Source: Toxorhynchites rutilus septentrionalis
Lineage: Eukaryota > Arthropoda > Insecta > Diptera > Culicidae
Length of the DNA stretch: 64,000 nucleotides
Direction: 5' to 3'
NCBI RefSeq assembly: GCF_029784135.1
Contig: NC_073745.1
Span: 61,315,718 to 61,379,717 of the forward strand
The notes under the pieces were generated by a model, which worked only from the letters and a program-made list of their open reading frames with translations, did not search any database and was not told where the DNA came from. A program made the position numbers and the translations under genes. Positions 10,091 to 21,883 of this stretch are shown here, piece by piece (within the stretch, counting starts at the first letter, position 1; each line of letters starts with the position of its first letter).

Positions 10091-10700
10091 TAGAATATGT
10101 TTCCTTAACACGGTCTTTTGAACTTAGGAACCTGAGAAAATCGAAACACTAGACACTAGAGGCGAATGAATTTTCAAGTTTAAAGCCTCTATAGTATAAA
10201 AAGTAGAAGTTGAAGTTGTTGATTCATGCACCCGCATGTTTTTTCTGTCCTCCGAAAAGTGTTTTTCTAACACGGATTACAAAAGTGGGTACGAACACAA
10301 CGTTCTGGCTCGGTTATTCAAGATTGCATTGAAGGATATGCCTTCATATCCTCTGCTCATTGATTTTGTTCGCATACCATTTGATGATTGGATAAAATGT
10401 TGATAACCACTTGCTGCGATAACGCCTTTTGATTAAACAATATGCGTTCGACATACATGTCAAAACCTTAATGCCTGAAGTTCATCAAATCAAGCAAATT
10501 CGCGGTTCGAAAAGTACGCATACTTGAGAGATGCAAACTTCAGAAGGAAATGTAAAATAAAAAAGTCGTTTCATAATTCTTCCACTCACATATTTTGTCC
10601 TAGACATCATACAAACGTGAAAGGATTTACTTGTAACGAAGAACATAATCTATCACAATGCATGAATTGACCTTACATGACATTTATTCAATGTTTTCAC

Positions 10701-12891
10701 TTACATAGCAAATATATTGAATTCAATTAAATTCGGAAATTATTTAATCGAATCAAAAATTTAGTCAATACAAAGTCAATACAATTCTTTCCTGACTGTT
10801 TATTCTGAGAATAACATACACGAATTAAGAGCAATCGATTTATTTTCATTTGTTTTAGAGAATCATGGATGAAAATGAGAGATGAAGACTCCACCAAAAC
10901 TGCTTTGTTTAAATTTTTAATACTCCCAAGTTTTGGTTCCAAAATTAAACACGAACAACATACGGATGCGAATGCCGTATCTCTGGAGGTGTTGTCCCTG
11001 GCAACGAAGACAATCTTCGTTGAACTGTTATATTTTCTAGAACACACTTCTATTGGGTTGTCCGGGAAGTTTGTGCTGCCACTGATGACAAACAAATTAG
11101 GACACTGATCAAGAATAATCCTCAGTACACAACACATGAAATAGCAGATTCATCACAAATATTTATATTCATGAGCCCCTGGTTAACCTTGGTTACGTAA
11201 AACACTGCAATGGATGGACGATGAAAAGTTTCATCATCATCACAACAATGTTGGTTTATAGGAATATTCTCACGCCGAAAAAAGGCGACATGTTCATCGA
11301 TAGAATAGGAATACTCTTACGCCTAAATGGCTACTGTGTAATAGATAAAAATGTGTATCGATAAGATAGGAATACTCTTACGCCAGAAAATGGGTTTGGG
11401 CAAGCGAAATGAACCATCATTAGCTATCCCCTAAACCGATCTTCACTTGGAGGAAATCATCCTTTGTGTCTGGTGGGATTGGGAATTCCGTATTTTGTAT
11501 TCAAAAAGAACCGACAGAAGACGTACAATCGAACCTGGATTCCACTAGTTCTGAAGACATTGACAGACGGCGAGGTAAAAGTTGGGTATACCAGTTCCAA
11601 GCGCCTCCACGAATATACTAGTGTACCTCAAAATTTCATCTTACTGTTCGTTTGCACCTATGTGGAAGATAACCTTTTAGTAGTGATGAGGAACACGCAT
11701 ATGGCATTAAGCATCAAGATCTAGGCAGTTACCAATGATATTGGTAATTGAGCTGTCTATCGAGGTTTCCTACTTTAGAGGCAAATGAGCAGAAACTTTA
11801 ACATGGTGGTCAAAATTTACAACAGGGATGCGTTCGGGAGCCAAAATTTACAACGAACGCATCTCTCGCCCTAGAACGGTGAAAATACTGTGTAGTCGAC
11901 TGCAACCTGAATTTCCATCACCATGTCGACGCGGTGAGGAAGAACTGTGTGTTTTCTTTTGAAACCATTACCAAACTTCACAACAGTAATAACCGAATGA
12001 CCCGTTGACGGGTGGCCAAAGGTGGTCTTTTTCTTTTTACAAAAATGCACTGCGGATTATCTTTGGCCTGCTACCATAAACACCAGTAGTCTCGGTATGC
12101 GCTGAAGTAGGGTAACCTCCGTTTGACATCTTCGTGGACCCGGCGATAGTCTCCAGAACTGTGAGCTTCCTCGCCTAAACCAGTGAAGATGAGGAGACGG
12201 CCCAGACTGTATTAGTAAAAAATTCGTACAACCCGTGACTCACTCTGACCTCCCACCGATACCTAAAAAACTTTCGAGCGGGAGCGAGTTCAATGGGCTT
12301 GAAGCAAACTGTTGTCGAATTTATCTCACGAAAACACCACGGAAATGCCCCGTTGAAGCGAGGCTGTTTCTCAGGAGGACCAAAGGCTGCATAAACAGTT
12401 TGCCTGAAATACGAGAACCTTCGGAATTTTTATGAGATCAACGGGAGAATTTGTGGTCTTCCTTGGTGATTACCTTTCATGAACTGCTACACTGTTTTGT
12501 TTTCTGAAAGGAGCTATGCATTTTAAATTTTAAATAAGAAATTGTAATCCAAAGATTCTTGTTTCTTTCCCTTCGCGACAAGGGGAAAAAGAAAAGTCGG
12601 CTTTTTTGAACGGTGGGGATACACCACCAGGAATTCTGGCAATCGGACATCTTCTTCAAACGACCAAGGAAAACAACCCATTGTTTAAATGTATTGAAAT
12701 TCTCGTGATATAAACATTTTGAATTGTTTATCCGTATCTGCATGTAAAGTCAATTAATGTTGGTAATAAGTTCATTGCAAACACGCTTCGCGGTACTTAT
12801 TTGGTCGTTTTTGCCAGCCCATTAGTCTCAGAAGAGGAGAGGATAACTGAAAGTCTCAAAAAATAAAGAATAAAAAATGTAATATAACGTA
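10701..12891. other. unassigned stretch inside the CACGTGGAC composite
   Basis: No recognised gene. A minus-strand frame at 10727-11137 and plus-strand frames at 11464-11724 and 12235-12435 are open but match no family I know. The 11.8-12.4 kb part has a higher GC content and looks like decayed coding sequence, with frame changes. The 11266-11395 part contains repeated SINE-like words and is listed separately. Confidence 0.4.
11266..11395 (+). repeat. tandem fragment related to SINE family S3
   Basis: AGGAATACTCTTACGCC occurs twice in this stretch with ATCGATA-type words before each, and a related TATTCTCACGCC precedes them. The first full copy continues TAAATGGCTACTGTGT, exactly as in the 3' body of the S3 SINE at 24297 and 41240. 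It looks like a small tandem expansion from within that SINE body. Confidence 0.55.
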
Positions 12892-13450
12892 AGCCGGGTT
12901 CAGACGGTGCGAGTAAGCATACGAGTCGGTCTAGTCAGTTACTGCAGTGCAGCTACTACCACCGTGTGAACACATCATGCCAGTTAGTGTCATGTGTGAT
13001 TCGGCGTGCGAGCTACTTCAAAGTTTTTTGAATTTACTCGCACTCGCATCCCTCAAAACGTCAAAAACAGAATTTAGCGCTCGAATCAGGGATGCCAAAT
13101 CATTATATTGTCTTTACATGTCTTTATTTTTAAGATATTTGAAAATATGCGAAGATATTTATAAACTTGAAAAATATTGGAAAAACAAATAAAACCCTCA
13201 TAGTTCCTAAACGAAATCGTTGTTATTTTGTTTTGCACGCTGGGTGATTGCTGTTTCTGACTATTTGATGGACATTTGATAAATCGCCTGGCATCTCTGA
13301 TAAACCCGTGCCGTAGTATCTAGTTTCTTGCCAGCAGCTCACATTGTGTGAACGGACGAGGCGAGTCAACCATTTGTCAAGCGAGTTCACCGCGTGTCAG
13401 TAGCTGCTCATTGTGAAGTCAGCTACTAGCAACGTATAAATGGGCCTGTA
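12892..13450. mobile_element. putative non-autonomous DNA element with subterminal repeats
   Basis: The left end GGGTTCAGACGGTGCGAGTA and the inverse of the right end (GGCCCATTTATACGTTGCTAGTA region) are imperfect inverted repeats. Both ends carry CAGCTACT / AGTAGCTG and GTGTGAAC motifs in opposite orientation. The 560-bp interior is AT-rich and noncoding. Superfamily unknown. Confidence 0.5.
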
Positions 13451-13832
13451 ATATCAACGTGAATAGACTTTGGAAGAAACTAAACAGCTATACAAATAAT
13501 TTCACAGGTTCAGCCTGTGAAAATAAACGAATTTAATAAAAAAAAATTTCACAGGAAATGTTGGGGAGAAAATCAAAGAATTAAGAACAACCTGCTTCTT
13601 TTTATAGAACTAAAATTTCTATCAATGTCAAACCATAAAATAGAAAATAGAAAAAAAAACTTAAAATGGGATTTAAGCGCAATTCAATTACTTTCCGATT
13701 TTTTTTTCAAAAAATGAAGAAATGTCCACGTGGACAACATGGGGAGGGGTATACATAATGACCACGCTCGTCCACGTAGGGGGAGGGGGGTGTCTAAAAT
13801 CGTGCTTTTTCTGTCCACGTGGTATGTGCCCC

Positions 13833-14905
13833 TCATTAGAATATAGTCTACAGGGAGGTATCCGAGCAGTGGTTGCACCAATATTGAAATCCGACGGTTC
13901 TACAATTCCGAGCAATTACAGACCCATTTCAACACTATCTGTGTGTAATAAAGTAATTGAAAAATTGTTTGTGTAGAGACTTCTTGATTTTTTGAATCAA
14001 CATCGAGTTTTCTACAAGATTCAATATGGATTCTGACATGGGTGCAGCACTACAACTGCCATCACTGAACTTGTAGATAAAATAGTTCAAGGAACCGATC
14101 GCAACATGATTTTTGGCGCACTCTTTTTAGATCTCAAAAAAGCTTTCGATACAATCGACCACAAAAAAGTATTAAAAAAAAGGATGGTGTACGAGGAAAA
14201 GCCAACGATCTTGTACAAAGTTTTCTCTCTGATAGACAAAAATACGTATCTTCAAATAATCCAAAAAGTACCCTATGTCAAATAAATGCTGGTGTACCCC
14301 AAGGCTGTAATATCGGATCACTATTATTTCAATTGTACATAAACGATATCGGGAACATGTCATTTATTTGAACTGCTAGTTGACACAGCATTATATTACC
14401 CTTGCTCAGATGTCAAAAGTGTAGTGTCAAACATTGGATAAGATATGACTATTCTGTGAATATACTTCCAATGTAATTTATTGTCACTCAATTTATCGAA
14501 AACCAAATACATAGCCATTCCATTCTACAAGAGAAAAAATCCCCATTTGCTCTGACCCTATGACTATGGATGTTTCAATTGAAAGCGTAACACACTTTGA
14601 ATACCTTGGGGTACTATTGTTTGCGTCTAATATCGTGGATGTATCAAATAAACTATCTTGAAAAAAAAAATTGCTTACTTTGCTGAATTTTTAAAGACAG
14701 TATTCACTTTTATGCCACAGAAAAATTTTAATCAATTTTTATTTTGTATGCATTCATTTTCAATTGCAGTAAGGAATAATAGTGTGGATTCATACATGCA
14801 AAACAATATTTGAGAAGTTACAATCATTGCAGAATAGATGCTTGAAATAATATATAAACTACCTACTTTTCATTATACTTTAGACTTATACTCTGACAGC
14901 CCTAA
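13833..14905 (+). pseudogene. non-LTR retrotransposon A, reverse transcriptase remnant
   Basis: Readable RT blocks appear in order with stops and shifts between them: PILKSDGSTIPSNYRPISTL (RT block 1), TTTAITELVDKIVQG, FGALFLDLKKAFDTIDHKKV (block A with a catalytic Asp), then LSLNLSKTKYIAI, EYLGVL and FEKLQSLQNRCLK from the thumb region. This continues the element begun at 2631 and 7530. The YADD block is not recognisable. A Tc1-like element interrupts at about 14906 and I do not see the continuation beyond it. Confidence 0.75.
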
Positions 14906-16368
14906 CTGTACACTCTGTCCAACTTCTATAAGACCACCCTGATTCTATTTCGTTGCAACACAAACAGTTAGAATTTCAACAAGATACATTAATACATTGT
15001 AGACTGCTTAGAATAAAGTATATTTAACGTCAATTCCGTTCAAAAAAGTTGTTTGTTTATTTATTGTGCTTAAATATGACAATTTCAGTTGTCCAGTTTC
15101 TATAACACCACTTCAATATTCATAAGTATTATCAATGAAAAATTCAAAACGATAGGTCTATTTACATGTCAATAATTGGTAACCTTGCCATTTCGGCTAA
15201 TAACCTTGGAAATACGTGTTGGAAAACTATTTACCAAATTCTGCTGAACGGATTTCTCGATATTTTTCCATTTTTCCGAAATTGCGACCTTGAGTTCTTC
15301 AATCGTGGTGTACCGTTTTCCCTCAGTGTAGATTCTGCGTACAAGGATCCCCCCTAAGATTCTTAACAGAATTCTGGTATGAATGGAAACATTATTTTGC
15401 TTATTGTGAATTTTTGTGACGATATCCACGCAAAACGGTAGAAGAGAGGAACAGAACATGTATGTAATTCTTGAATGATATGAAAGCTGTCTTGAGCTTT
15501 CCGGTTACATAGAATCCGCCCAAACCATGCACGAGCCTCCACCAAAATTCCTGGTTGAAAAATACTGTTCCTTCTTCCATAAATCACGCCAGTAGCCGTT
15601 GAAGTCATCAGGACCATCCGAATTGAACTTGTTTTCTTTAGTGAAGATTACCTATACATTGAAGAACTCTTCGATATGGTATATATCAAAATGTATTCTT
15701 TTGGAAACATTTTTTGTCACAACATACCATGTCCCACTGTCGCTTTGGCAAAACTCAGACGTCTTCCGAGGTGAGATGGTGTAAGATGAGGAGTTTTAAC
15801 CTTTTAAGCCCTCTTTATGTGAGGATTTTTTACCAAAATTTGATGAATTGTCACCCGAGCAGTTAAGTAGTTGAAATATTTATTTATTTGCACATGCGAT
15901 TTTAAGGTATTCGAACTTGTTCTAACTATTTCCCGCTTATCCCGGTCAGAGAGCTTCGATTTACGTGGAGCTCTCTCCTTTTTACCTTAGCATTAATGAT
16001 TCGCCAAATAATTGAGCACTACTTGATGGGATCGTCCAATCCGCCGAGCAATTTCTCTGATACCAACATTTTCTTGGTGAAATGCATCGATTTGTCACTC
16101 TTCTCTCTCCGTGAGGACTTTTCCCTTTGGAATTTTTCAGATTTAATTGACCAAAACAACTGAAACAACGGAAAATGTAACTGGTCTTATAGAAACTTGA
16201 CAGTTGAAAATACAAAAACATTCGTTTACACTCAGCGCTTGCACACACACACATATGAAAATCATGTAGTGTATGGTAGTCACCAATACCTACACACTAG
16301 AATATAAATTGAAGCATTGTTTGTTTTCACAATGACACAAAGCAGCAAGTGGGACAGAGTGTATACTG
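14906..16368 (-). mobile_element. Tc1-like transposon, decayed, with double terminal repeats
   Basis: The outer ends are CTGTACACTCTGTCC (14906) and GGACAGAGTGTATACTG (to 16368), inverted. Inner copies of a CAACTTCTATAAGACCA-like motif lie near both ends (14920 and 15091 on the left; 16183-16208 inverted on the right), an arrangement like the IR/DR type of some Tc1 elements. The transposase is on the minus strand. The expected TA duplication is not clear. Confidence 0.7.
15169..16145 (-). pseudogene. Tc1-like transposase, frameshifted
   Basis: Reading the minus strand from 16145, several frames together give a Tc1 transposase. The N-terminal HTH appears as SKGKSPHGER with REIARRIGRSHQVVLNYLA in another frame. 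The catalytic core shows GGGSCMVWAGF and GYWRD-type fragments. The C-terminus is intact in one frame: IEELKVAISEKWKNIEKSVQ followed by PTRISKVISRNGKVTNY and a stop at 15169, a standard Tc1 ending. Multiple shifts and stops show it is inactive. Confidence 0.75.
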
Positions 16369-16374
16369 TCACAT

Positions 16375-16860
16375 ATTGGACTAAACTTTTTTTTTCGAGA
16401 TAACAGTCAATCTCGACGAGTAATGCAATTTTAAGATATTTGGCATCAACATTTTTTTTTTTTTCAAAAACCCCGATTTCCAATGATCTTTCGTTTTTCA
16501 AACGCTAAACTAAAAAATGAAGTTCGAATGAGTTAATATATTGCATAGGGTATATTATCGTGCAAATCAACATTTTGGCAGCAAGTTCCGAATGAAAAAA
16601 CGAGATAACTATTTTTATTGGTACTCAAAACCATACGTTTCGTTTCGTATTCCAAAAAAAGTAAGGAGTAAACAAGGAGTAAAAGGAATAAGAGGAATCG
16701 GGGTTTTCGAGAAAAAAAATGATGCCAAATGTCTTAAAATTGCATGTAACGTTGAGATCTTGTGTCATCTTTTTTTTTGTCAAAAACCGACACTCTGGGT
16801 CTTAGCAGTTTTTTCGAGGTGGTGAATATTTTTTATGAGGTAACTTTTTGAAATTAGAGA
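16375..16860. repeat. palindromic repeat family M2
   Basis: Left half TCTCGACGAGTAATGCAATT and right half (AATTGCATGTAACGTTGAGA) are inverse-related around a centre near 16620, so the stretch can fold back on itself. The same words recur at 26862-27404, 30345-30672 and 33072-33285. No coding capacity. The superfamily is unknown. Confidence 0.6.
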
Positions 16861-17314
16861 TGATCATTCTCATTGACACCCAACTGTACATACACTGTAC
16901 AGTAATTTCGAGCAGGGCCCTGCATAGTCATAGTCAACTGAGGATAGTCAGCTGACTATCTGACTGACTATATCCGTAGTCAGTTAGTAATGACTTTTGG
17001 CTTCTTCACGCAGTTTCTCCGCCAAAACGACTGAACAGTCAGTCGGGCGTTTAGTCGCTATCTCCCTCTACCGACTCGACTATATCATTTCATTCTTCCC
17101 AGTCAAATTGTTCTCATTGCATTTTGAAGTGATTTCCCCCAAAACGAATTCGTTCCTCTCTTTCTCTCTCCCATGTACATGTGCATGCATCGATATTTGA
17201 GTTCAGCGTGGTTTGACATACGTTACAGGTGAGCTAGATTCTTTTGTATCGTACACGAAAGTTACTTACACGTATAAAATAGCGTGCAGTTTGTGTGCTC
17301 GCTATTTACTAATA

Positions 17315-18255
17315 CAGGGTGGGCCATTTAAAGTGGAAGCATCTGACAACCCCATAACTTTTGATAGAGATGTCAGATTAACAAGTGTCATACCGCGTTG
17401 GAAGCGTCATTTCAGTACAATTTTAACCATGGAACAATACACACCTAAACAACGGGCTGAAATTGTTCAGCTGTACATTCAAAATAACTTCTCAATTGTG
17501 GCTTTTGGCAAAAAATCATAATGTCTGATGAGGCGCATTTCAACTTGAATGGAGGAGTGAATAAACAAAATTGTCGGTTTTATGCTACTGAAAACCCTCA
17601 ATTCATCGAAACGCAACCTCTTTACGACCAAAAAGTTACTGTGTGGTGTGGCATTTATGCCGATAAAGTCATCGGCCCGTACTTTTTTGAAAACGAAAAT
17701 GGAGCAATGGTGACCGTGAATGGGGAGCGTTATCGGACAATGATAACCGATTTTTTATTGCCATATGTTCGTGAAAATGAATTGGACAATTACTGGTTCC
17801 AACAGGACGGCGCTACATGTCATACAGCGGCTGCCACGACCAAATTATTGCGCGAAATGTTCCCCGGAAGATTAATATCGAAAAACGGCGATTATGACTG
17901 GCCACCGAGATCACCTGATTTGACGCCTCCTGACTTTTTTTTATGGGGATATTTAAAATCCAAGGTATACACTGGTAAACCAAGGACCCTGGCTGCGCTG
18001 AAAGACAATATCCGACAAGAAATTGCTGCCATATCGGCCGAAACATTGGGCAAAGTGATGGAAAATACCGAAAAAAGGGCACATTTTGCGGTCAAGGCCA
18101 GAGGCGGTCATTTACGAGATATCATAATCAAAAAGTAGTTAGAACAAATCTCCTTGGACCAAAATAAATGAATTTCAAAACAAAATTTTAAAAATTCCAC
18201 CTCTTTACTTTGCTATTGCAAAAACAAATCCTTCCACTTTAAATGGCCCACCCTG
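17315..18255 (+). mobile_element. DD41D (rosa-like) mariner, internally deleted
   Basis: The 941-bp element lies between TA duplications (17313-17314, 18256-18257) with perfect 25-bp inverted ends beginning CAGGGTGGGCCATTTAAAGT. It retains the two ends of a transposase but lacks its middle. A second, diverged member of the same class is at 58099. Confidence 0.9.
17429..18138 (+). pseudogene. DD41D mariner transposase with central deletion
   Basis: The start reads MEQYTPKQRAEIVQLYIQNN, the N-terminal HTH. After about 24 residues the frame runs into unrelated residues and a TAA. Immediately after, another frame gives MSDEAHFNLNGGVNKQNC (first catalytic Asp), VTVWCGIYADKVIGPYFF, WFQQDGATCHTAA (second Asp) and WPPRSPDLTPPDFFLWGY (third Asp). 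I count 41 residues between the last two catalytic Asp, the DD41D spacing of rosa-type mariners. About 130 codons between HTH and first Asp are missing. The C-terminal 205-aa half is otherwise open. Confidence 0.88.
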
Positions 18256-18771
18256 TACTAACGCTTGTTAAATGTCTAAGTTCGTTGGTTTGAATTCACG
18301 ATGGGTAGACAATCAACCGTTCATTATGGGGTAACTTCTTTTTTGCATCAGAAATCATGTTTTCGTTTCTCTTTATATGAACGTAAAATAAGATTGCATA
18401 CGCGGGTATAAAATTAGTGTCAGTGGGAAATGGAAGTGTGGATTGAAGTCATTTGAATGAAGAGGCAGATTTGTATTCATTAGTCGAGTCAGTTAAAATA
18501 ACCACTGACTGGACTAGTTCACCAGTCATCCTTGCTAGTCAACGCTGGTCAATTCATTTTCTAGTCAAGTCTCTTTTTGTTGTGGGCGACTGCCGAAGCA
18601 ATTCTAGTCGAAGCGAAGCTACGGAGTGTAGAGTCGGTCTTCATTTTTCACCTGCGAAGATTTCGGGCCCTGGTTGAGATATTTTTCTTCGCACAAGCGT
18701 ATACGGAGACGCGCTGTTGGTTTTATGCGTTGCTTAGAACGAGCGAAGACAAAGCGGGCGCTAGAATTTGA

Positions 18772-18820
18772 TGTGTATGTGTGTGTGTATGTGTGTGTGT
18801 GGGTGTGTGTGTGTGTGTGT
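18772..18820. repeat. (TG)n microsatellite
   Basis: About 49 bases of TG repeats with a few TA and GG interruptions. Open frames across it are artefacts. Confidence 0.95.
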
Positions 18821-21800
18821 AAAATAAGGCTCGCATCACACTAGTGAGAAGAGATGTTTGGCATCTGAATTCTGCGCTGAGTACATTTTGCGCTGTCGAG
18901 TTTATAAATTTTGTGCACTTCGCACCAAGAGAGAACACGCGTTTGTTTTAAACGCGCGCTGATGAAAATAAAACTCTAGCGCAGCGCTGCGTATGTTTTC
19001 TGAACACTAGAGGACCACTTTAAGTGAAAGAACGATGCGTTTGAAACGATGATTGGAGGAAAAGTGCCTGTACAAAGACAAGGTCAAGTGATTTTGCTGC
19101 ATGACAACGCCCGGCCACAAGTAATTCAGCTCGTAATAAATTGCATGTAAGAACTTAAATGGGCTGTCCTGTATATTCTCAAGGTATCGCACATTTTGAC
19201 TACCATTCGTTCGGCTGAGCAGCACTTCATTATTACGAAGAGTTCATAAATTGCGTAGGTTTTAGAAAAATTCTAATGTCTTACTAACTTTTCCCAGATA
19301 TAGTATATTCAAATTATGGATTCCAATTAGGGCTCGAAACAACTTTTAACTATAAAGATTTAAAAGTTCGTATTACCTTGCACGAGCCAGAGCCATGTTG
19401 AATTTTATTGAATATGTATTGGATCAATTCAGAATCTATTTCTTCCGAAATGCGAATGTTTCTTCCGAGAAACCCAAGAGATAAGAGCCATTTTCATAAA
19501 CGGGAAAACAAAATAGAATTCCTAACACACCTTCACACCAAAGTCTCTAGAGGAATCGAAAACATGGAAACAATTGATCCGCCTATTAATAAAAAGAACA
19601 AATCTTCTTGCTAATAGAGGATCCTCTAGGGATTTAAACTTGTATTGTATCAATCGAAACCAACAATGTAACGGAACCCGCGACCCAGTTCCGGATCAAA
19701 ACTTTTTTCCGATGCATTTTGATATTTCAAAAGAAGACAATAGCCATGATTCCGAGTGTACATAATTCACTCCATTTCGCTGTTTACAACCGCCATAAAA
19801 TACCAGAAAGCAACGAACCCCCCGGCAGCAGCAATGTTCCTCTCGGAGGGCACACGATGGAAACGAACTTTCATCCCACATCCCCCCGAGAGTTTACACA
19901 AAGAAAACCATGGCCAGAGCGGAAAACTGATACAGTCGCTTTATACTTCTTGCCCTTTCAGGTTTTTCCCAATTCTTCCGTCTTTCCGCACTTTCTGTCT
20001 CTTCGGCCTTCCTCAGAGGCCCTGTTCCGGGTCAGATCTTTATTACCGTCATTCCGGCATGGAGTGAGCTGTTCAGCTGGAATCCCTAACAGTTCTAGTG
20101 AACGAACGACAGGAGCAAAAACAAATGTGCAAGCAGTAGTTTACCACACGAATGGATTCTTGCTATATTTTTTTGTTGTTGCTGTTGTAATTACATGGAT
20201 TCTGAGCATGAACTGATAGTTGGTTCGTTACCGGGGCGAAGAGAATCTTACTTACACAAGTAATGAGCAAAGTTTCACATCACATGAGCATGAACAAACA
20301 CAATCCTTCCAGAGGGGCAGACTCTTTCGATTCCATACGGAGGATTCCCTTGCGTGTGGGTGTGGCTGTTGGGTTGGAACTGTTTGTTTCTTTGGGTGGA
20401 GTCCTTTTTCTGGGAAGAAATTCTGGACCCTGACCCTGGTGGTCCTTGGTGGAAATCCGCTTATTGGATGAATGTGGTGGTGTTCCCGATTTACATATTC
20501 TCAGAAGATTCATTCCCTCCCCCAAATTGAACACTAAATGCCCTGAAGTCATCGTGAACAATTGTCAATTGCCATAAACCACTTCCGTGTGATTTTCAAC
20601 TAATCGAGGGCGAACAAACAACTCCGAAGCGGCAGTTTGGCCTTAACACCCGACTTTTGTTTAAATTCCTGGAAGCCGAAAAAACTAATATCCGAAGCTG
20701 TCGCTAAGATCCGCTCAATCACCGAAAGTTTTTTTGTTCCCTTTAATCCTCCCGGGCGTGAGGGGATTTGTTTGTTTTTTCTCTTCCCAATTTCTCTCAA
20801 GTTCTGGAATAGTCAACGACCTCCCCAACAGTCAGAGTCCGATTCGGTCGCTGTGGTGGAAATGGTACACAGGATGAAACTTCCGGAGCAAAAACTGCAC
20901 CGTGACGATAATCCGACAGGATAGCTTTTTTTTGCGGGCGAACGAAAAGCATAATCGTCTGTGCGATGTAAGAAGACGCATTTCTCATTTTTCATCGGGA
21001 CAGGTCCTCGGTTGCCTGCACCGGAGTATTTTAGTACATTAGCAACTTTTGCTTGCGGATAAGGAAAGGAAAAGTTTGGAAAAGTGCATGGTAGTGGGAG
21101 TCATTTTGGGGCGCGGCGAGGAACAGAATATTGTAATGAAGACATTTTTCGGGACGCTGGGAAATTGGGACACGCAGATAACGTATTACGGTGCACAAGC
21201 AGTCATCTAATTACTTTCTAAAGAATTTCAATAATAATAATAATCATAGTAAAAGGGGGAGGGAACTCAAGTGCACAAGGAAAATATATGACCACCAACT
21301 CTACGCGAACCAAAATCTACTGGAAACAGTGAGGGAGAGTTTCAAAGTGATAGAGTCTTTCTATTGCCAATCTTTTTCCTTCTCTTCTCCTGCGTTAATA
21401 TCATATGAGAAAATATGTGTGTTGGAAGTGAACGTAAGTAGTAGGATGTGATGAAAATGATGATTCAATGTTCAACGGTCCGAAGCAAGATATTCAGGTC
21501 ACCCAACGAAGCGCGTTGGGTGACATGAAGTATCCATAGTTTACCATTTTCGCGAAATGTTCACGTGTTCAGTAAAAGTCTTGGCAATTGAAGTCAATTT
21601 CCATGCAAGTGTAAGGTGTGATGTTTTATTCGCTTACAAAAAAGGCATTTCGAAAAGAAAGTTACATAAAAGTGTTAACAAATCGGCTCGGATGCATTCA
21701 GTGTCGAAAACAAAACTAGTAAACATCATCATTTCTCAGTCAGATTGAAAGTTGTGAACAGAGCTGAATGTATGTTTGTGAATGGGTGTGTGTGTGTAAG

Positions 21801-21883
21801 TGGATGTCAGTAAACCTAATTAGTGTGCCAAAAATTCATGAGCAAAGGTGAGTAAAATCTGATCAAAATCGGATATATGTTAC
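18821..21883. other. dysc intron, apparently low in transposons
   Basis: No transposon termini or supported coding frame. The composition is closer to that of the dysc exon flanks than to the neighbouring AT-rich repeats. Open frames at 19719-20216 and 20220-20471 lack domain signatures. This stretch immediately precedes (in + coordinates) the dysc exon at 21884. Confidence 0.55.

Larger units (their letters stand above)
8335..10700 (-). mobile_element. M1 repeat, reversed copy, carrying ITmD37E
   Basis: From about 8445 the sequence is the inverse of the M1 units at 4.1-6.8 kb: GCGTTATCTAAACGCCCTAA is the inverse of their TTAGGGCGTTTAGATAACGC. It contains a perfect inverted palindrome with GCGAGTAC arms at 8755-8774. 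The copy is split at 8793-10090 by the ITmD37E transposon and resumes with GAATATGTTTCCTTAACACG to about 10700. Confidence 0.65.
8105..13832. mobile_element. composite insertion bounded by CACGTGGAC inverted termini
   Basis: The left edge GGGGCTGTCCACATACCACG and the right edge CGTGGTATGTGCCCC are inverted copies; each edge carries several more copies of GTCCACGTGGACA and a G-rich block within about 115 bases. It splits the non-LTR ORF2 (8104 | 13833). A relative of one edge is visible at 37790-37860. The interior is mostly other elements (M1 with ITmD37E; a 560-bp element at 12892). I could not define the target duplication, so it may be one large element or two short ones flanking other sequence. 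Confidence 0.5.
16913..18680. mobile_element. putative DNA element rich in AGTCA motifs, carrying a DD41D mariner
   Basis: Outer ends show AGGGCCCTG (16913) and GGGCCCTGG (to 18677) in inverse relation, and the flanks inside are dense in AGTCA / TGACT words (16927-17050; 18483-18575). The DD41D element sits between them at 17315-18255. GGGCCC ends could fit an hAT-type element, but I could not find an 8-bp duplication. Confidence 0.35.

Noticed and set aside
18723..18938. Open frame with His/Thr repeats
   Set aside because: It is the translation of the (TG)n microsatellite on the minus strand.
19719..20216. 165-codon plus-strand frame as a nested gene
   Set aside because: No recognisable domain and no supporting start or splice context; overlapping frames of similar length suggest chance.
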